Shown here: positions 54,229 to 64,000 of the stretch, in pieces
Layout: each line of letters opens with the position of its first letter
Position numbering within the stretch: the first letter of the stretch is position 1
Origin: Acrasis kona
Lineage: Eukaryota > Heterolobosea > Eutetramitea > Acrasida > Acrasidae
Direction of reading: 5' to 3'
NCBI GenBank assembly: GCA_026419775.2
Contig: JAOPGA020001391.1
Location: 1-64,000, forward strand
Length of the DNA stretch: 64,000 bases
Translations under genes and position numbers: made by a program
The notes under the pieces: model-generated
Seen by the model: only the letters and a program-made list of their open reading frames with translations
Told to the model about the DNA's origin: nothing
The model's database searches: none

Positions 54229-56136
54229 ATGAACAACACTTATTCCTCAGGATCTTTATACGTTGGTGATTTACATGCCGACGTTACTGAAGCCCTTCTT
54301 TTCGACGTATTCCGTGAAGTCGGTCCTATTGCATCCATCCGTGTGTGCAGAGACAGCATCACGCGCAAGTCCCTTGGCTACGGCTACGTAAACTTCCAGA
54401 ATCCAGCAGATGCAGAGTTAGCACTTGACACATTGAACTACACTACTGTGAACAGCATACCCATCCGTATTATGTGGAGTCAACGTGACCCCAGCGTCAG
54501 AAAGAGTGGCATTGGAAACGTCTTCATCAAGAATCTAGACCCAACCATCGATAACAAGTCATTGTACGATACCTTTAGTGCTTTTGGAAACATTCTTTCA
54601 TGCAAGGTTGAGACGGAGACCGTCAAGGTCAAGGGTGCTGATGGAGAAGAAACCACTCAAAGCAATGGATACGGTTTCGTTCATTTCGAGACACAAGAGG
54701 CCGCCGAACAAGCCATCGCCAAGGTCAACAACATGCATCTCAACGGCAAGCAAGTATACGTCGGACCCTTCATCCGCAGAGCAGAGAGACTCAAATCAGA
54801 CAGCAACGACGACCGTTACACCAATGTATACGTAAAGAACCTAGACAAGGGCGTTTCTGAACAAGAGCTAAGGGACATTTTCGTCAAGTATGGAGAAATT
54901 CAATCAGCAGTCGTCATGACCGAGGAGGGAAGCGATGCATCAAAGGGATTCGCATTCATTAATTTTGTAGACCACGAAGCAGCCGCAGCAGCAGTCGAGG
55001 GCATGAAGGACTTTGAATTGTCAGGAAAGAAGATTTTCGTCGGACGCGCTCAAAAGAAATCCGAACGCCAATCACAACTACGCGACATGTTTGAAAAGTT
55101 AAAGATTGAAAGATTAAACAAGTACAAGGGAGTCAACGTCTACGTCAAGAATCTAGACGACACCGTGGACGACGAGATGCTAAGGAAGGAATTTGCTGGA
55201 TTCGGAGAGATCACCAGCGCCAAGGTGATGCGCGACGATAAGGACGTGAGCAAGGGATTCGGTTTCGTGTGCTTCCAAAACCCAGAGGATGCTCAAAAGG
55301 CCATCGGAGAGATGAGCAACAAGATGGTGGGCACCAAGCCATTATACTGTGCACTGGCCCAACGCAAGGATCAACGCAAACAACAATTGGAACAACAATA
55401 TGCACGCAGACCGGTGCCCAACCCACAAATGATGCCAGGATTCGCACCACCCATGGGATACTTTGGACCACCAATGGGCCACATGGGCGCGCCCAACCAA
55501 CGTCCACAAGGACCACCACAAGGATACTACCCACAACCAGGTCAAATGAAGGGCGGTCCAAGGGCCTTCCCACAACCAGGTCGTGGTTTCCCACAACCCA
55601 TGATGGGTCAACCCCAACAACCCATGAACCCCAACATGAACTATGCTCATGCATTGGGACGCGGCGGTCCAGCTCCAAGAGGACGCGGCGGTGTTCAAAA
55701 GGGACCACAAGTGGTACAGGGCGCTCCACAGGGAGGCATGGCACGCGGAGGCAACGCACCACGCGGCGGATCAAGCGCAAACTACAAGTTCACAGCTGCC
55801 ACTCGCAACAGGCCCAACGAACAAACGCCACACAATCAACAACAATTACCCGTCCCACAATCACCACAACAACCCAGCGACGACGACGTATTCACATTAG
55901 AGAACTTGGCTCAATTGGACGAGGCCAAGCTACAAGATGTTTTGGGAGAGCGTTTGTTCCCATTGGTACAAGCACAAGAGAAGGATTTGGCACCAAAGAT
56001 TACCGGCATGTTGTTGGATATGGACGTTGCTGATATTTTGCACTTGATCGAATCGCAGGATGCATTGCGCGATAAGATTGCTGAGGCTCGTTTGGTATTG
56101 GAGGACCACGCCAAGCATGAGCAAGAGAGCAGTTAA
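54229..56136 (+). CDS. PABP: Poly(A)-binding protein
   Basis: Single exon, 635 residues from ATG 54229 (MNNTYSSGSLYVGDLHADVT); the frame continues upstream through the A-rich leader without an ATG. Four RRMs carry RNP2/RNP1 pairs: SLYVGDL/SLGYGYVNF, NVFIKNL/NGYGFVHF, NVYVKNL/KGFAFINF and NVYVKNL/KGFGFVCF. A Pro/Gln/Met/Gly-rich linker with RGG-like repeats follows. The C-terminal MLLE domain shows KLQDVLGERLFPLVQAQE, KITGMLLDMDVADILHLIES. PABP coats mRNA poly(A) tails, binds eIF4G and controls decay and translation. GC content and codon choice are above neighbours', as expected of a highly expressed gene. Confidence 0.97.
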   Translation: MNNTYSSGSLYVGDLHADVTEALLFDVFREVGPIASIRVCRDSITRKSLGYGYVNFQNPADAELALDTLNYTTVNSIPIRIMWSQRDPSVRKSGIGNVFIKNLDPTIDNKSLYDTFSAFGNILSCKVETETVKVKGADGEETTQSNGYGFVHFETQEAAEQAIAKVNNMHLNGKQVYVGPFIRRAERLKSDSNDDRYTNVYVKNLDKGVSEQELRDIFVKYGEIQSAVVMTEEGSDASKGFAFINFVDHEAAAAAVEGMKDFELSGKKIFVGRAQKKSERQSQLRDMFEKLKIERLNKYKGVNVYVKNLDDTVDDEMLRKEFAGFGEITSAKVMRDDKDVSKGFGFVCFQNPEDAQKAIGEMSNKMVGTKPLYCALAQRKDQRKQQLEQQYARRPVPNPQMMPGFAPPMGYFGPPMGHMGAPNQRPQGPPQGYYPQPGQMKGGPRAFPQPGRGFPQPMMGQPQQPMNPNMNYAHALGRGGPAPRGRGGVQKGPQVVQGAPQGGMARGGNAPRGGSSANYKFTAATRNRPNEQTPHNQQQLPVPQSPQQPSDDDVFTLENLAQLDEAKLQDVLGERLFPLVQAQEKDLAPKITGMLLDMDVADILHLIESQDALRDKIAEARLVLEDHAKHEQESS

Positions 56137-56236
56137 GCGATGCGTTTGGAAGGGGCATACTCGTGTATCCATTTCGACCAGTGCACCTATGCTAATTTTT
56201 ATTTGGTCGAATGATATTGGTTAAACGTTGCATAGA

Positions 56237-56418
56237 CTAGTTTATTAAAACATTGTTTTTTGCCAAATTCTTGTTTGATTGCCTTGTCGCCTTTCTCTGA
56301 TCACACGTACGAAATGAGGACAAGTGGTTTTTTAATTGTCACTGCATACATCATGGATTGTGAGTCTAGAGACGTATTCGGCGTCATCATTTTGTTGATG
56401 ACAAGTCATATCTGCCAT
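56237..56418 (-). CDS. Possible small spliced gene
   Basis: ATG 56418 (MADMTCHQQNDDAEYVSRLT) to IHD is joined by a 53-nt intron (56297-56349, GTATGC...GATCAG) to RKATRQSNKNLAKNNVLIN, stop TAG 56237, for 42 residues. The splice pair is good and removes an in-frame stop, but the product is short and not recognised. It is convergent with PABP, about 100 bases from its stop. Confidence 0.3.
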
Positions 56419-57255
56419 TTGCGCATACTTGATCAATTAACTCTAGAACTTTTCTTGTTGGGTGAACTCTAACTTTTGTTGGAGAGATGTACTTGTCCAC
56501 AAAGTTTTTACACTACTTGGCTCAAAGAGGACTTTCACTACCTTGCATACTGCTACCCCGCTTCCTCTATAGAGGCTGCCAAGAATTGAGTCAGGCCAAC
56601 TAAAACGCTCTAACTGGTTAGAGTTCCACCGTGGAGATGTTATTGGGTGGCCTTCTGCTTGGTTAAAAGTTCTCGTTGAATAAATTTTTTTTATTGTTTA
56701 AATACAATCTAACATTTGCTCATGCTGAAGGTAATGTGAGTTCCAAGCTTCTAATCATGAAATGTATAATGCGTGATGACTGTCTCCACAATATAAGAAG
56801 TGTTGTGTGCTCTTGACGTTAATCTTGATAATCTTCGATATATATGCATTGTAAATTTATTGGGATTTTAACTACAATGCGGAATTATAAGTGGGCCAAT
56901 ATTGAGGGGTTTGGATGCTGCTCGGTCATGATGGATTATTGACATCATGTGATTTCTGGACTCGTTGAAGAGTTTATTTTTGTAAATCTGCTTTCATAGG
57001 GTCATTAAACCTTTCATATTGTTTTCGTGCCTTCTAGTTCTTTCGGGAGATAAAAATAAATGGACGTTTGTTTTGTTTCTTAATGAACAACTCTCATCTC
57101 AGAAACTAATTAGTTTTGTAATATTGTGATTTGTCATCGACGTCAACAATTAGTGACTAACGTTTGATTTGCCATGTTTGGTGGCGCTTATGTGAGACTT
57201 GTTCTGGATGATTATGAGTTTTTGATTTTACAAGAATTATTCAACAAAATCACAA
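56419..57255. other. Gene-poor stretch with a short ORF and a gene relic
   Basis: Between PABP and the FHA gene. A 38-codon plus-strand frame begins at about ATG 56488 (MYLSTKFLHYLAQRGLSLPC) with AATAAA about 75 bases after its stop; I do not call it a gene. The relic at 56751-56849 lies on the minus strand. The remaining sequence is AT-rich with no frame or RNA gene seen. Confidence 0.4.
56751..56849 (-). pseudogene. Relic of the Cys-rich gene at 22135-22504
   Basis: The minus strand reads YRRLSRLTSRAHNTSYIVET, matching LRVSRLTSRAQYFFYRRD in the 3' part of the 22-kb gene. The DNA matches closely over about 50 bases (ATCAAGATT-ACGTCAAGAG core, then CTTCTT and GAGAC). Sequence on both sides does not continue the match well, and the frame stops at 56751. 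It is a degraded fragment of a second family member. Confidence 0.55.
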
Positions 57256-59277
57256 ATGCACACAGACGCTCCAAAACCGAGGAGGATCTATGGACACTTG
57301 CTAGTAAAGAATGATTCTGGCGAACAAAAGTTGGATATCTACAAAGAAGGTTTAATGATTGGATCTGATGAGAACGTTAGTGACTTTGTAATCAAAAATG
57401 TCGGACTTGGTGTAGTCAATGCAAGACACGCCGAGATTTTTATACAATTGCACTCTCACAAAATCAGTGTGAGAAGGGCAGAAGGTGCTATGGATTCAAC
57501 TTTACTAGTGAACGGAAGAGCCATTCAAAGCGTCGAGTTAAAGAACAACGACGAGATAACGATTGGTGTACACCCTTCAATCACTACTTTTACATTGACC
57601 TACCCCACCAAGAGGGAGTTATCTGGTGACTCGAGTGCAGTCGAACTTACCCCAGTAAAGAAGAAGGAGATTAGACAGGATACGCCATTCCCCACAAAGA
57701 GGTTCGAAACATCACTTCCAGGTTCTACCCCTCTTAAACTGAGGAAACGTGGCAGGGCCTTGACCGAGCAACAAGAGCAAGAGTCAGAGGATCAAAAAAC
57801 AAAGAAAATAAAAACTAGTGAAGATTCGGTTGAATCATTCGAAAGCCAGGAAGTGTCCACAACTCATTCTGATTATGTCAACGTCAACTCGGAGGTGTCT
57901 GAGGAGATTGCAGACGCACTTGGGTTGGACCAACCAGTGACAGAGAATGAAAGCAGCTTACTTTACAATGCAGATGACGTTAAGACTAGTTCAATTAACG
58001 AGCAAATTCAAGAAGAAGCCACCCAAGAGGACTTGCAACAGGATGTAGAGGAAAAATACATTGATGAGTACTTGGCAAACGACTCTCGTGAAGTAGCCGC
58101 TGTTGAGATCAACTTTGAGGATGATGACGCCACCATGGAAGATTATCTGGAAGATGATGAGAAAGTATTGTCACAACCAATAGAGAATGAAAGCGAAAAA
58201 GTGGACACTATAGAAGACGTTCCAACTTCAGAAGAAATCCAAGTCTCCGATAAAGTCGACGTTGATTATGTAAATACGCAAAAGCAAGATGTATCCGAAG
58301 AACTTTCAGATGAGGATAACGAAGACATGCCTTTGGATTATCAGAACGAAGATTCCATCGTTGACGAAGAAGCTTCACGTTTGTCCTCAGACGTCGACGA
58401 TGTCGATTCTAACGAAAGTGAAGATGAGGAGCCAACCGAACCACCTGTCATGAAATTATCCTCCTCCTCAGCACCCGATCCAATGGTTGTCGAGCCAACT
58501 CTCACCCAACAGCAACAAGAACAACATTTGAAAAAACTGGAAAATTCATTGTCATCACTCCAGCATGAACATGATGCACTGGTCGCAAAAGCAAAATTAT
58601 ATGAGGAGGAGTTGGTTGACTTACAGGAACATGTTCTCGATTTGGAAAGACAGAAAACTGAACAAAGTGACTACAGCCAAAAACTAAAAGAAAAGATTAG
58701 CAGTTTGAAACGGGATAAAGCACAACTCCAACAAGATATTAAAACCGTTGAGACTGAACTTGATAATGTAGAATCTCAGTTGACCGATCTTGAGGAGACA
58801 CATCAGAACGAGTTGGATTCTAACGAAAAGACGACCAAAGGACTTCGAGACGAAATTGAACTTTTGAAAAAGAGTCACAGCACAAGAGAAAGCGATCTAA
58901 CAAAAAGAATCACAAATTTGAACCAAAAACTTTTAAACATGGAAACGAGTCAAACCAACTTGAAAGCAGATTTGGAAAAGGAAAAGAAGGGATTCCAACA
59001 AATTGAGCAAGAATACATTTCAGAGTTGAGCAGACAAAAACAAGAATTAAAGAAGCAGTATGAAGAACATTGCCTCCTTGAAAAACAGTTATACGAACAG
59101 ATAGCAGCACTCAAAGACCGTCACGAAGATGATTTGGATCGAGTGGTTGAGAACGATGCTAAACTTCACCGATACAATTTGGAAAGACAGAGTTTGAAGG
59201 AGAGACTGTCATTATTGGAATCGGAAGTAAATGCACAAGAAGCGCAGGAGCCTAAAAGTTCTTGTAATATATTGTAA
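57256..59277 (+). CDS. FHA-domain coiled-coil protein with CaaX-type C-terminus
   Basis: Single exon, 673 residues. Residues about 10-115 form an FHA domain (GHLLVKNDSG; KEGLMIGSDENVSDFVIKNV; VNARHAEIFIQLHSHKISVR; LLVNGRAIQS; DEITIG). It binds phosphothreonine in relatives, although the usual GR-S-H motifs are altered to GS and ARH. Residues 150-430 are highly acidic and disordered (EDEEPTEPP; VDVDYVN). Residues about 425-660 form a long coiled coil (QHLKKLENSLSSLQHEHDAL). The protein ends in CNIL, a CaaX box with C-terminal Leu, predicting geranylgeranylation. It may tether a phospho-binding scaffold to a membrane. Confidence 0.7.
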   Translation: MHTDAPKPRRIYGHLLVKNDSGEQKLDIYKEGLMIGSDENVSDFVIKNVGLGVVNARHAEIFIQLHSHKISVRRAEGAMDSTLLVNGRAIQSVELKNNDEITIGVHPSITTFTLTYPTKRELSGDSSAVELTPVKKKEIRQDTPFPTKRFETSLPGSTPLKLRKRGRALTEQQEQESEDQKTKKIKTSEDSVESFESQEVSTTHSDYVNVNSEVSEEIADALGLDQPVTENESSLLYNADDVKTSSINEQIQEEATQEDLQQDVEEKYIDEYLANDSREVAAVEINFEDDDATMEDYLEDDEKVLSQPIENESEKVDTIEDVPTSEEIQVSDKVDVDYVNTQKQDVSEELSDEDNEDMPLDYQNEDSIVDEEASRLSSDVDDVDSNESEDEEPTEPPVMKLSSSSAPDPMVVEPTLTQQQQEQHLKKLENSLSSLQHEHDALVAKAKLYEEELVDLQEHVLDLERQKTEQSDYSQKLKEKISSLKRDKAQLQQDIKTVETELDNVESQLTDLEETHQNELDSNEKTTKGLRDEIELLKKSHSTRESDLTKRITNLNQKLLNMETSQTNLKADLEKEKKGFQQIEQEYISELSRQKQELKKQYEEHCLLEKQLYEQIAALKDRHEDDLDRVVENDAKLHRYNLERQSLKERLSLLESEVNAQEAQEPKSSCNIL

Positions 59278-59292
59278 TTTATTTTTTTAATT

Positions 59293-60462
59293 TTATTTGT
59301 TATGTAATTGTTCAACCAAAGAACTTGGAAACTTGATTTTTCTGTACGTAGACGCCGATGGAGGCGATCGTAAGGAGAAAACTCGCATTTTCTGCGGTTT
59401 TTGGTTTTCTTCTGGTGGATCAATTCGTACCTCTACATCATCCTCATAATCAGATAGTTCGTCATTCTCTGAAAGTTGCTGCTCAGGAATTGAATCTTCT
59501 TTAACTACAGTTTTGTGCAGCACTTCTCCAACCTTTTCCCAAAAGAAGAAACTTGGTATGTGACTATTGAGTGCAATATATTTACTGCGATAGGAGGCTA
59601 GTGCTAAAACTGCTCCAATAAAACTTCCCACTAGAATTTGCTCCATGCTGTGGGAGTGATCCCAAAGACCTGTGGTGCTAACAAACATAATAACAGACAC
59701 ACTTGGGAACATCAAAACCCATAATTTCCACATGTGACCCATGTCGAAATTGAAGCAGGAGTGTTTATTACCAAGATACAATATAAAATACAACCAACCA
59801 GACATTGCAGTGGAGGCTCTTCCACTTGGGAAGGCAGGTCTCAGATTGTACAAGATATCACTACGTTGTAGATATCTGGATTGGGAAGAGGCCACCACTT
59901 GCACTGCAGTACAAACTTCGGAAGGTAAAAAATAAACAACAGAACTTAAAGATGTTGTTCTTTGATTTGTTAGTATTGCTACTTTTTCCATGTCCGGCAA
60001 ACATTTTTTATTTATGAAGTTTGGTGCATAACCTCCAATGACCAACCATATAAAGCTCGTGGTAAATATGCTACCAAGCAATGATAATACAAATCCAAGT
60101 ATCATGTGGTGCAAGTCTCGAGAATTCTTGATATACACAAGATTATATACAATCAAAAAGCTAAATGGTAGAACCGCATTTAGGAGAAGGCACACCCACA
60201 ATGGAGCTACCTCCTCTACATCAGGGTATGACAAATCTGGATCATCCAACCTAAAAGGTCTCTCTCTAGGATGAATAATCGCGAATAATAAAATATACAA
60301 CGCTAATAGTGTTATGCACACATATTCTGCAACATATGACGAAAAGGGCACTCCTTGTCCAACCGATTTCGGTGTATCTGTTGTTCTCGAATGCTCATTC
60401 GTTGCAATAAATGTTAATCGTTTCTCCTTGAGGTACTCAGGAGGTAGGTCCCAATATGTCAT
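59293..60462 (-). CDS. PAP2-like multi-pass membrane protein, degenerate active site
   Basis: About 389 residues from ATG 60462 (MTYWDLPPEYLKEKRLTF); the longer frame starts at TTG. Six membrane helices are visible. The order of PAP2 motifs is recognisable: IGGYAPNFINKKCLPD (motif 1 region, where RPxF..C.P is usual), FPSGRASTAMSGWLYF (motif 2, PSGH changed to PSGR) and TTGLWDHSHSMEQILVGS (motif 3, SRxxDxHHxxD only partly kept). An acidic C-terminal tail (LSENDELSDYEDDVEV) follows. PAP2 enzymes dephosphorylate lipid phosphates. Loss of the motif-2 His argues against standard catalysis. It starts 56 bases from the divergent RPC2 gene. Confidence 0.75.
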   Translation of the reverse strand: MTYWDLPPEYLKEKRLTFIATNEHSRTTDTPKSVGQGVPFSSYVAEYVCITLLALYILLFAIIHPRERPFRLDDPDLSYPDVEEVAPLWVCLLLNAVLPFSFLIVYNLVYIKNSRDLHHMILGFVLSLLGSIFTTSFIWLVIGGYAPNFINKKCLPDMEKVAILTNQRTTSLSSVVYFLPSEVCTAVQVVASSQSRYLQRSDILYNLRPAFPSGRASTAMSGWLYFILYLGNKHSCFNFDMGHMWKLWVLMFPSVSVIMFVSTTGLWDHSHSMEQILVGSFIGAVLALASYRSKYIALNSHIPSFFFWEKVGEVLHKTVVKEDSIPEQQLSENDELSDYEDDVEVRIDPPEENQKPQKMRVFSLRSPPSASTYRKIKFPSSLVEQLHNK

Positions 60463-60518
60463 CAAGTTGTCCGTCAACCAAAGCTTACAAAAATAATTGT
60501 TGAAGTTGGTATTTCAAT

Positions 60519-63500
60519 ATGTTCACAAGGAAGAAGGTGCGAGCACCTAATACCGAAATAGAACCTAATGGGATCCCAAGTCTATCAGCAGATGAAGAAC
60601 TATACGACCCTACAAAATTGACGCGACCAATTAAGGCTGCTGAGGAAAAGTGGAAACTACTACCTGCCTTTTTTAAGGTATGTGAATAATTGTTGTGTAT
60701 ACTTATGCGCAATATAGGTGAAAGGACTTGTTAGACAGCACTTGGACAGTTTTGATTATTTGGTGAATGTTGACATTAAAAACATTATGAGGGCAAACGA
60801 TACAGTAATTCCCGACACAGACCCATCTTTCTACTTGAAGTAATACAACCATTTCCTGCGAATTAACATTAATTAGGTACACAAACATTTATGTTGGAAA
60901 GCCAGAGCTCGGAGACGACAGAGGAGCAGGAGATGTGGCAACCCCTCAGCAATGCAGACTTCGCGACCTCACATACGCTGCACCCATCATGGTCGATGTA
61001 GAGTACACAAGAGGAAAGAAAATCGTCACCAGAAAAGGTGTACAGATTGGCAAGATGCCCATCATGTTGAGATCATCTCATTGTGTGCTCCGCGGCAAGT
61101 CTACTGAAGAACTAGCCAAGCTCGGAGAATGTCCATTAGATCCCGGAGGATATTTCGTTGTAAAGGGAGTCGAGAAGGTGTGTTTGGTACAGGAACAATT
61201 GAGCAAGAATCGCATCATCATTGATCTTGACTCGGCTGGCAATGTGAATGGATCCGTGACTTCCTCCACTCACGAACGAAAATCAAAAACAAACATTATA
61301 TACAAAAACGGAAGAATATTCCTAAAGGCCAACATGTTCACTGACCTGATACCCATCATTATCGTACTAAAGGCTATGGGATGTGAGTCCGATCAAGAGA
61401 TTTTACAATACATTGGAAGTACGCCAAAGTATGCGAACGCATTACAAGCATCATTCCAACAATGTTCCGAAAATGCAGTTTTTAACTCTGAAAAGGTTTT
61501 TCTTCACATTAACTGTTTATTAACGCTAGAATAGGCATTGGAGTTTATCGGCAACCGATTAAAAAAATCATCTCCAAACAAGTCAAAGACAGATGAGGCC
61601 CGCGCATGTCTGGTCGAAGTCGTCCTGTGTCACGTACCAGTATACAAGTACAATTTCAGAATGAAAATCATTTACTTGAGCATCATCCTTCGTCGCATGG
61701 TCAACGCCATGGAGTCATCGGAAGCATTAGACGATAAAGATTACCTCGGAAACAAGAGATTAGAATTAGCAGGAACGCTTCTCAGTTTACTCTTCGAAGA
61801 TTTGTTCAAAACTTTTAATTCGCTACTAAAGCAAATCATCGACAAGACCATTAGCAAATCAAGCAAGTAAGTCATCCCATTCAAATTCAAATCCAACGTT
61901 CAAAGAATCGAATTCGACGCGGTTCAATCCTTCAGAGGACTCTCCACTCGCATCACATCAGGAATTACCAATTCAATCTCATCAGGTAATTGGAACGTCA
62001 AGAGATTCAAAATGGAAAGAGCGGGCGTCACTCACGTCCTGTCGCGTCTATCTTTCATTTCGGCATTAGGAATGATGACTCGCATTTCCTCACAATTCGA
62101 AAAAACAAGAAAAGTATCAGGACCTCGTTCGTTACAACCTAGTCAGTGGGGTATGTTGTGTCCGAGCGATACCCCCGAAGGAGAATCTTGTGGTCTAGTA
62201 AAAAATTTGGCTCTACTAGCGCACGTCACCACCGATGACGACGAAGAGCCATTAATTCGCTTAGCTTATGATTTGGGAGTGGAAGATATCAATTTGGTAA
62301 GTGGCGAAGAAATCAACGCACCTAGCAGCCACATGGTATTTCTGAACGGTTTGATATTAGGCGTTCATCGCTATCCTCTTCGTTTCATTCAATTGTTCAA
62401 ATCAATGAGAAGAGCTGGACGCATTCGTCCGTTCGTTAGCGTCTTCAAAAACGACTCTCACCGATGCATTTACATTTCTTCTGATGGAGGTAGGATCTGT
62501 AGACCCTTGATCATCATTGATAAAAAGGGCAAACCAAAAATTACAGATAAGCACTTGGAGGAATTAGCTGAGGGCATTAGAAGCTTTGATGATTTTTTAA
62601 AACAAGGTTTGATAGAGTACTTGGATGTTAACGAGGAGAATAACAGCATGATTGTGTTTCAAGAGGCTCAAATCGTAGCTGGAATAAGCACTCACGTGGA
62701 AATCGAACCCTTTACAATCTTGGGCGTTGTAGCTGGTTTGGTTCCCTATCCTCACCACAATCAATCGCCTAGAAATACTTACCAATGTGCCATGGGTAAA
62801 CAAGCCATCGGTAGTATTGGTTACAATCAACTCAACCGCATCGATAGTATATTGTACCTGATGGTGTATCCACAAAAACCAATGGTCAAGTCGCGCACCA
62901 TCGAAATGATTGGTTTTGAAAAATTACCAGCTGGTCAAAACGCAACGCTAGCTGTAATGAGCTACAGTGGTTATGACATTGAGGACGCAAGCATCATTAA
63001 CAAGGCTAGTATCGATAGAGGATACGGTCGTTGCATCGTGCTTAAAAAATACTCTACGGCTCTTCGTAAATACAATAACGCTACTCAGGACATGATCCAC
63101 AGGAGAGTTCCTCTCAAAGCCGACGGATCCTCCACGCCCGATGAAATTAAAAAATACGAACAACACAAGCTGTTGGATTGGGATGGAATTGCGTGTAAAG
63201 GCGAACGAGTGCATAACGGAGATGTTTATATCAACAAGTGGACGCCTACTGACACTGAGCAATTAGTTGCTCTCAATAGCGTCACTTACAGAGACACTAG
63301 CGTTAAGTACAAGGGCGTAGCTAGTGCCTATTTGGATCAAATGCTCATTACGTCCACCGACGAATCTCATTATGTGATCAAGACGTGCGTTCGTCAGACG
63401 AGAACGCCTGAGCTGGGCGATAAATTCTCTTCTCGTCATGGTCAAAAGGGAGTTTGTGGATTGATCGTTCAACAAGAGGATATGCCGTATAACTCTCAGG

Positions 63501-64000
63501 GAATGTGTCCCGACATGATTATGAATCCTCATGGATTTCCATCGCGCATGACTGTCGGTAAAATGATCGAGCTCATTTGTGGAAAAGCTGGAGTTTTGGA
63601 GGGAAAGCTTGGCTACGGTACAGCTTTTGGCGGGAACAAAGTAAAAGACATTTCTGATGATTTAGTCAAGAATGGATTTTCGTACTGTGGAAAGGACATG
63701 TTATATAGCGGCATTACAGGAGAACCACTACAGGCTTACATTTTCTTTGGACCTGTGTTTTATCAGAAACTTAAGCACATGGTGATGGACAAGATGCACG
63801 CGAGAAGTAGAGGTCCCAGAGCAGTGTTGACGAGACAACCTACAGAAGGTAGAGCTCATGATGGTGGATTGAGATTCGGGAGAGATGGAGAGGGATTGTT
63901 TGATTGGATATGGTGCCAGTAACTTGTTGATGGAGAGATTGATGGTGAGCAGTGATTCCTTTAAGGTGTTTGTGTGTGAAAAAATGTGGTTTTATTGGTT
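60519..64000 (+). CDS. RPC2: RNA polymerase III second-largest subunit RPC2, 3' end beyond window
   Basis: Five exons: 60519-60677, 60718-60839, 60877-61495, 61535-61866 and 61906 onward. Introns are 40, 37, 39 and 39 nt (GTATGT, GTAATA, GTTTTT, GTAAGT donors). The match to POLR3B is continuous: [103 protein letters not shown]-like [15 protein letters not shown] and [20 protein letters not shown]. It contributes to the polymerase III active site. Near the end, one extra base at about 63878 and another in the A6 run near 63985 break the frame; the correct register ([20 protein letters not shown]) is visible past them. Confidence 0.93.

Noticed and set aside
55211-56033. Overlapping open frames on both strands inside PABP
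   Set aside because: They lie in the GC-richer linker and MLLE region of PABP and have shadow composition (Arg/Thr or Val/Trp repeats). PABP itself is unambiguous.
56590-56640. tRNA-like D-arm string (ACTGGTTAGAG) downstream of PABP
   Set aside because: No acceptor, anticodon or T stem could be formed around it.
1-64000. CRISPR array, bacterial operons or prophage
   Set aside because: No spaced direct repeats; introns, eukaryotic tRNA and nuclear housekeeping genes show a eukaryotic nuclear genome.

Overview
The window is nuclear DNA of a unicellular eukaryote (a protist) and is AT-rich, gene-dense and compact. It shows short spliceosomal GT-AG introns (mostly 35-45 nt, some apparently 25-26 nt), a eukaryotic tRNA-Gly(UCC), and conserved eukaryotic genes: TAF1, MED10, ALG8, BUD31, RPB5, RPC2, PABP, ERLIN, SAM50, a SWEET transporter and mitochondrial methylmalonyl-CoA mutase. 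TAA, TAG and TGA all end well-conserved genes, so the standard code applies. F-box, ankyrin and LRR proteins and families of secreted proteins fit a free-living, amoeba-like protist. I cannot name the lineage from the sequence.

Layout. 0-8.8 kb: a Thr/Pro-rich secreted protein cut by the left edge, an ankyrin-RING protein, a TRIC-like membrane protein, tRNA-Gly, a small spliced gene, a TPR protein and two secreted proteins. 8.9-15 kb: a GIY-YIG/RRM protein, MED10 divergent from ALG8, and methylmalonyl-CoA mutase convergent with ALG8. 15-22.5 kb: an F-box-like LRR protein made of 66-bp repeats, TAF1, a CSN5 relic and a Cys-rich gene with a hairpin. 22.9-24.2 kb: a GPI-type secreted protein with two N bases and a frame break.

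24.4-28.1 kb: a DNA transposon with two divergent genes, one of them a DDE-like transposase, inside inverted repeats. 28.3-34.1 kb: an accessory stretch rich in truncated or broken genes (LRR/nuclease-like, BTB/T1, a decayed gene with an in-frame TGA) and orphan small genes. 34.1-52.5 kb: a UBC/F-box fusion, ERLIN, an alpha/beta hydrolase, SAM50, RPB5, BUD31, F-box/ankyrin, SWEET, a prominin-like protein, a membrane-anchored DUF3854/TOPRIM-like protein and a GILT reductase. 52.5-64 kb: a RING/TRAF-type protein, PABP with an A-rich leader, an FHA coiled-coil protein with a CaaX-type end, a PAP2-like membrane protein and RPC2, which runs off the right edge.

Many genes are housekeeping and independent; there is no operon-like logic apart from very tight divergent and convergent pairs. 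Several otherwise well-preserved genes carry single-base frame breaks, often in homopolymers, and two bases are N. Part of the apparent gene decay may therefore be assembly error, and I flag each case. Start codons were moved to the first plausible ATG wherever the longest open frame began with a non-ATG codon.
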